Shown: positions 5,056 through 6,294 of the stretch, one piece after another
How the letters are laid out: every line of letters begins with the position of its first letter
Position numbering within the stretch: the first letter of the stretch is position 1
NCBI GenBank assembly: GCA_937894935.1
Contig: CALAYC010000060.1
Coordinates: 1-6,294 of the forward strand
DNA length: 6,294 bases
Source: an uncultured Verrucomicrobiota bacterium
GTDB lineage: Bacteria; Verrucomicrobiota; Verrucomicrobiia; Limisphaerales; JADLHS01
Reading direction: 5' to 3'
The notes under the pieces: model-generated
Told to the model about the DNA's origin: nothing
Seen by the model: only the letters and a program-made list of their open reading frames with translations
Database searches by the model: none
Position numbers and translations under genes: made by a program

Positions 5056-5087
5056 AGCGCGCCAAACCGGACTTGGTTTCGCGCGCT
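5056..5087. repeat. Long hairpin between DAHP synthase and ruvX
   Basis: AGCGCGC (5056-5062) pairs with GCGCGCT (5081-5087), and after one C-C mismatch AAACC (5064-5068) pairs with GGTTT (5075-5079), leaving the 6-nt loop ggactt. Twelve pairs with one mismatch in a 32-nt span, 16 nt after the aroF stop. There is no T-run on either strand, so it is not a standard intrinsic terminator. It overlaps the -35 element of the ruvX promoter, hence it could be an operator, an mRNA 3'-end stabiliser or both. Confidence 0.5.
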
Positions 5088-5102
5088 GCGCTCGACTAGG
5101 AT
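5073..5102 (+). promoter_or_regulatory. Promoter of ruvX
   Basis: TTGGTT (5073-5078), an 18-nt spacer and TAGGAT (5097-5102) precede the ruvX ATG at 5108 by 5 nt. The geometry matches the other start-proximal promoters in the window and suggests a leaderless transcript. The -35 is weaker than in the other cases. Together with the start-proximal position it argues for ATG 5108 rather than the in-frame ATG at 5051. Confidence 0.4.
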
Positions 5103-5107
5103 TCGTC

Positions 5108-5521
5108 ATGCGAATATTGGGATTAGACCATGGAACCCGTCGAGTCGGCGTGGCGGTGAGCGATGAAATGCATATGATTGCGCAGCCGCTCGAATACATC
5201 GCGCCCGAGCCGTTCGCGGAATTTCTCGAACGATTGAAGGAAATTATCCGCGAGAAGGAAATTGGCCTCATCGTCATCGGCATGCCGCGAAACATGGACG
5301 GCAGTTATGGTCCGGCGGCGCTCAAAGTGCAGGAGTTCGCCGCCGCGCTCAAAGATGCGGTGACGGTGCCGTTGAAATTGTGGGACGAGCGTTTGACGAC
5401 GAGTCAGGCGCAGAAGTTTTTGATTCAAGGTGGTGTGCGGCGTAACCAGCGGAAGGAGAAAGTGGATAAAACAGCCGCGGCGATTTTGTTGCAGAGCTAT
5501 CTCGATTCGCGAACGCTGTGA
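5108..5521 (+). CDS. ruvX: RuvX/YqgF Holliday junction resolvase-like nuclease
   Basis: A 137-residue member of the RNase H-like YqgF family, known from E. coli for processing the 5' end of pre-16S rRNA and proposed as a Holliday-junction resolvase. Family motifs: RILGLDHGTRRVGVAVSD (2-19) with catalytic Asp7, VIGMPRNMDGSYGP (56-69), WDERLTT (92-98) with Glu94, and KVDKTAAAILLQSYLD (118-133) with Asp120. All three acidic residues expected for metal catalysis are present. The length agrees with the family (about 138). ATG 5108 gives the standard MRILGLDHG start; ATG 5051, in frame, would add 19 residues unlike the family. It lies 67 nt after aroF and 21 nt before truA, in the same direction, so truA is probably cotranscribed with it; both act in stable-RNA maturation. 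Confidence 0.95.
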   Translation: MRILGLDHGTRRVGVAVSDEMHMIAQPLEYIAPEPFAEFLERLKEIIREKEIGLIVIGMPRNMDGSYGPAALKVQEFAAALKDAVTVPLKLWDERLTTSQAQKFLIQGGVRRNQRKEKVDKTAAAILLQSYLDSRTL

Positions 5522-5542
5522 TTCAGTGCTTCGGTTTTTCCT

Positions 5543-6294
5543 GTGGACGCGCTCAAATTCAAACTCATCATCGCCTACGACGGCACGGCCTATCAGGGAT
5601 GGCAGGTGCAGAAGATCGGTCGCGGCGTGCAGGAATTGATCGAGGCGGCGCTGGCCAAACTTTTTCCCAGTAAACCTCGATTGGTGAGTTCAAGTCGCAC
5701 GGACACGGGCGTTCACGCATTAGGAATGGTGGCGCATTTTGAAGTGCCTCGCGCAGAATTCAAAATGCCGCAACGCCGACTCGCGCTGGCAATCAATGCG
5801 TCGCTGCCCGATGACATCAGCGTGTTGCGGGCAGTGCGGGTGTCGCCAAAATTTCACGCGCGCTTCGATGCATCCGGAAAGCAATACCGGTATTTCGTCT
5901 GGAATCAGTCGACGATGAATCCGCTGTTGCGCACGCAGGCGTGGCATGTGCCGCGTCCGCTGGATTTGAAAATCATGCGCGCAGCGGCGAAGGATTTTGT
6001 CGGGCGACATGATTTCCGCTCGTTCACGGCAAATCGTGGTGCGGTGCTTGAAGATGCGGTGCGAACCCTGACGCGCTGCGAAATCAAAAAGAGCGGCGCG
6101 TTGCTGACGTTCATCATCGAAGGGGACGGTTTTCTCTACAAGATGTGTCGCGCCATCGTGGGCACGTTGGTGCAAATCGGTTACGGTCGCTTTCCGCCGA
6201 CGGAAGTGAAAACGATGTTGGCGCACAAGAATCGGTGCGTCGCAGGCATGAACGCGCCCGCACATGGATTGGTGTTGTGGAAGGTGTTTTATCG
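5543..6294 (+). CDS. truA: tRNA pseudouridine(38-40) synthase TruA (C-terminus cut by window)
   Basis: From GTG 5543 the frame runs open to the right edge: 250 codons plus two bases. TruA isomerises uridines 38, 39 and 40 of the tRNA anticodon arm. Signatures: LKFKLIIAYDGTAYQGWQVQ (4-23), the catalytic motif SRTDTGVHA (51-59) with nucleophile Asp54, SPKFHARFDASGKQYRYFVWN (101-121) with a conserved Tyr, GRHDFRSFTA (154-163), IEGDGFLYKMCRAIVGTL (192-209) and APAHGLVLWKV (238-248). These run to the usual C-terminal end, so only a few residues are likely missing. The GTG lies 21 nt beyond the ruvX stop with no in-frame alternative start closer to the conserved LKFKL strand and no Shine-Dalgarno sequence, so expression probably depends on the ruvX transcript. 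The reading frame is the same as that of ruvX, separated by its TGA. Confidence 0.95.
   Translation, partial: MDALKFKLIIAYDGTAYQGWQVQKIGRGVQELIEAALAKLFPSKPRLVSSSRTDTGVHALGMVAHFEVPRAEFKMPQRRLALAINASLPDDISVLRAVRVSPKFHARFDASGKQYRYFVWNQSTMNPLLRTQAWHVPRPLDLKIMRAAAKDFVGRHDFRSFTANRGAVLEDAVRTLTRCEIKKSGALLTFIIEGDGFLYKMCRAIVGTLVQIGYGRFPPTEVKTMLAHKNRCVAGMNAPAHGLVLWKVFY

Noticed and set aside
5018..5107. Longer ruvX starting inside aroF or at ATG 5051
   Set aside because: The extra residues do not match the family, and the promoter and conserved MRILGLDHG start point to ATG 5108.
4606..5295. A 229-codon minus-strand frame across the aroF-ruvX junction
   Set aside because: It overlaps two well-supported genes on the other strand and has no recognisable motif.
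1..6294. tRNA, rRNA, CRISPR array, insertion sequence or phage genes
   Set aside because: None seen: no cloverleaf pattern, no regular repeat-spacer structure, and no transposase or integrase motifs in any reading frame inspected.

Overview
The window is a stretch of bacterial chromosome with mostly core genes and moderately high GC. Two genes lie on the minus strand: a secreted or anchored BamD/YfiO-like TPR protein, cut by the left edge, and a small zinc-ribbon protein. They are divergent from seven genes on the plus strand: a class III aminotransferase of the AGXT2 type, a RelB/RelE-like toxin-antitoxin pair, an unlisted 30-codon leader peptide, a type I-beta DAHP synthase, RuvX/YqgF and TruA (cut by the right edge). 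A BamD-like protein suggests a Gram-negative envelope. The AGXT2-type enzyme, the zinc-ribbon/linker protein, the single-domain-plus-ferredoxin-like DAHP synthase and the hairpin-rich intergenic DNA suggest Verrucomicrobiota (Limisphaerales/Pedosphaera-like). That placement is an inference from general resemblance and not proven here.

Layout: 1-974 (-) BamD-like TPR protein; 1052-1564 (-) zinc-ribbon protein; 1565-1726 divergent spacer with an inverted repeat; 1727-3070 (+) AGXT2-like aminotransferase; 3071-3263 hairpin-bearing spacer ending in the toxin-antitoxin promoter; 3264-3452 antitoxin and 3456-3719 RelE/ParE-type toxin; 3720-4020 the regulatory leader of the DAHP synthase gene; 4021-5040 DAHP synthase; 5041-5107 spacer with a long hairpin and promoter; 5108-5521 ruvX; 5543-6294 truA.

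The most notable element is 3807-4020. A promoter-like TTGACG/TAGCCT pair sits so close to a GTG codon that the mRNA should be leaderless. The GTG opens a 30-codon peptide whose residues 17-23 are FSFYFYW. Its RNA contains four mutually exclusive segments: 1:2 (perfect 9 bp plus perfect 10 bp), 2:3 (11 positions, one mismatch) and 3:4 (8-bp stem followed by seven T). This is the architecture of ribosome-mediated transcription attenuation, here with Phe, Tyr and Trp control codons in front of the enzyme that commits carbon to all three aromatic amino acids. The arrangement appears self-consistent from the sequence alone.

A second pattern links the window. Four transcription units (the BamD-like gene, the toxin-antitoxin pair, the aroF leader and ruvX) have -35/-10-like hexamers with the -10 ending 5-6 nt before the start codon and no Shine-Dalgarno sequence, suggesting leaderless transcription is common in this organism. 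A third point is that the DAHP synthase carries Gln where the family normally has a metal-binding His in the DPSH motif.
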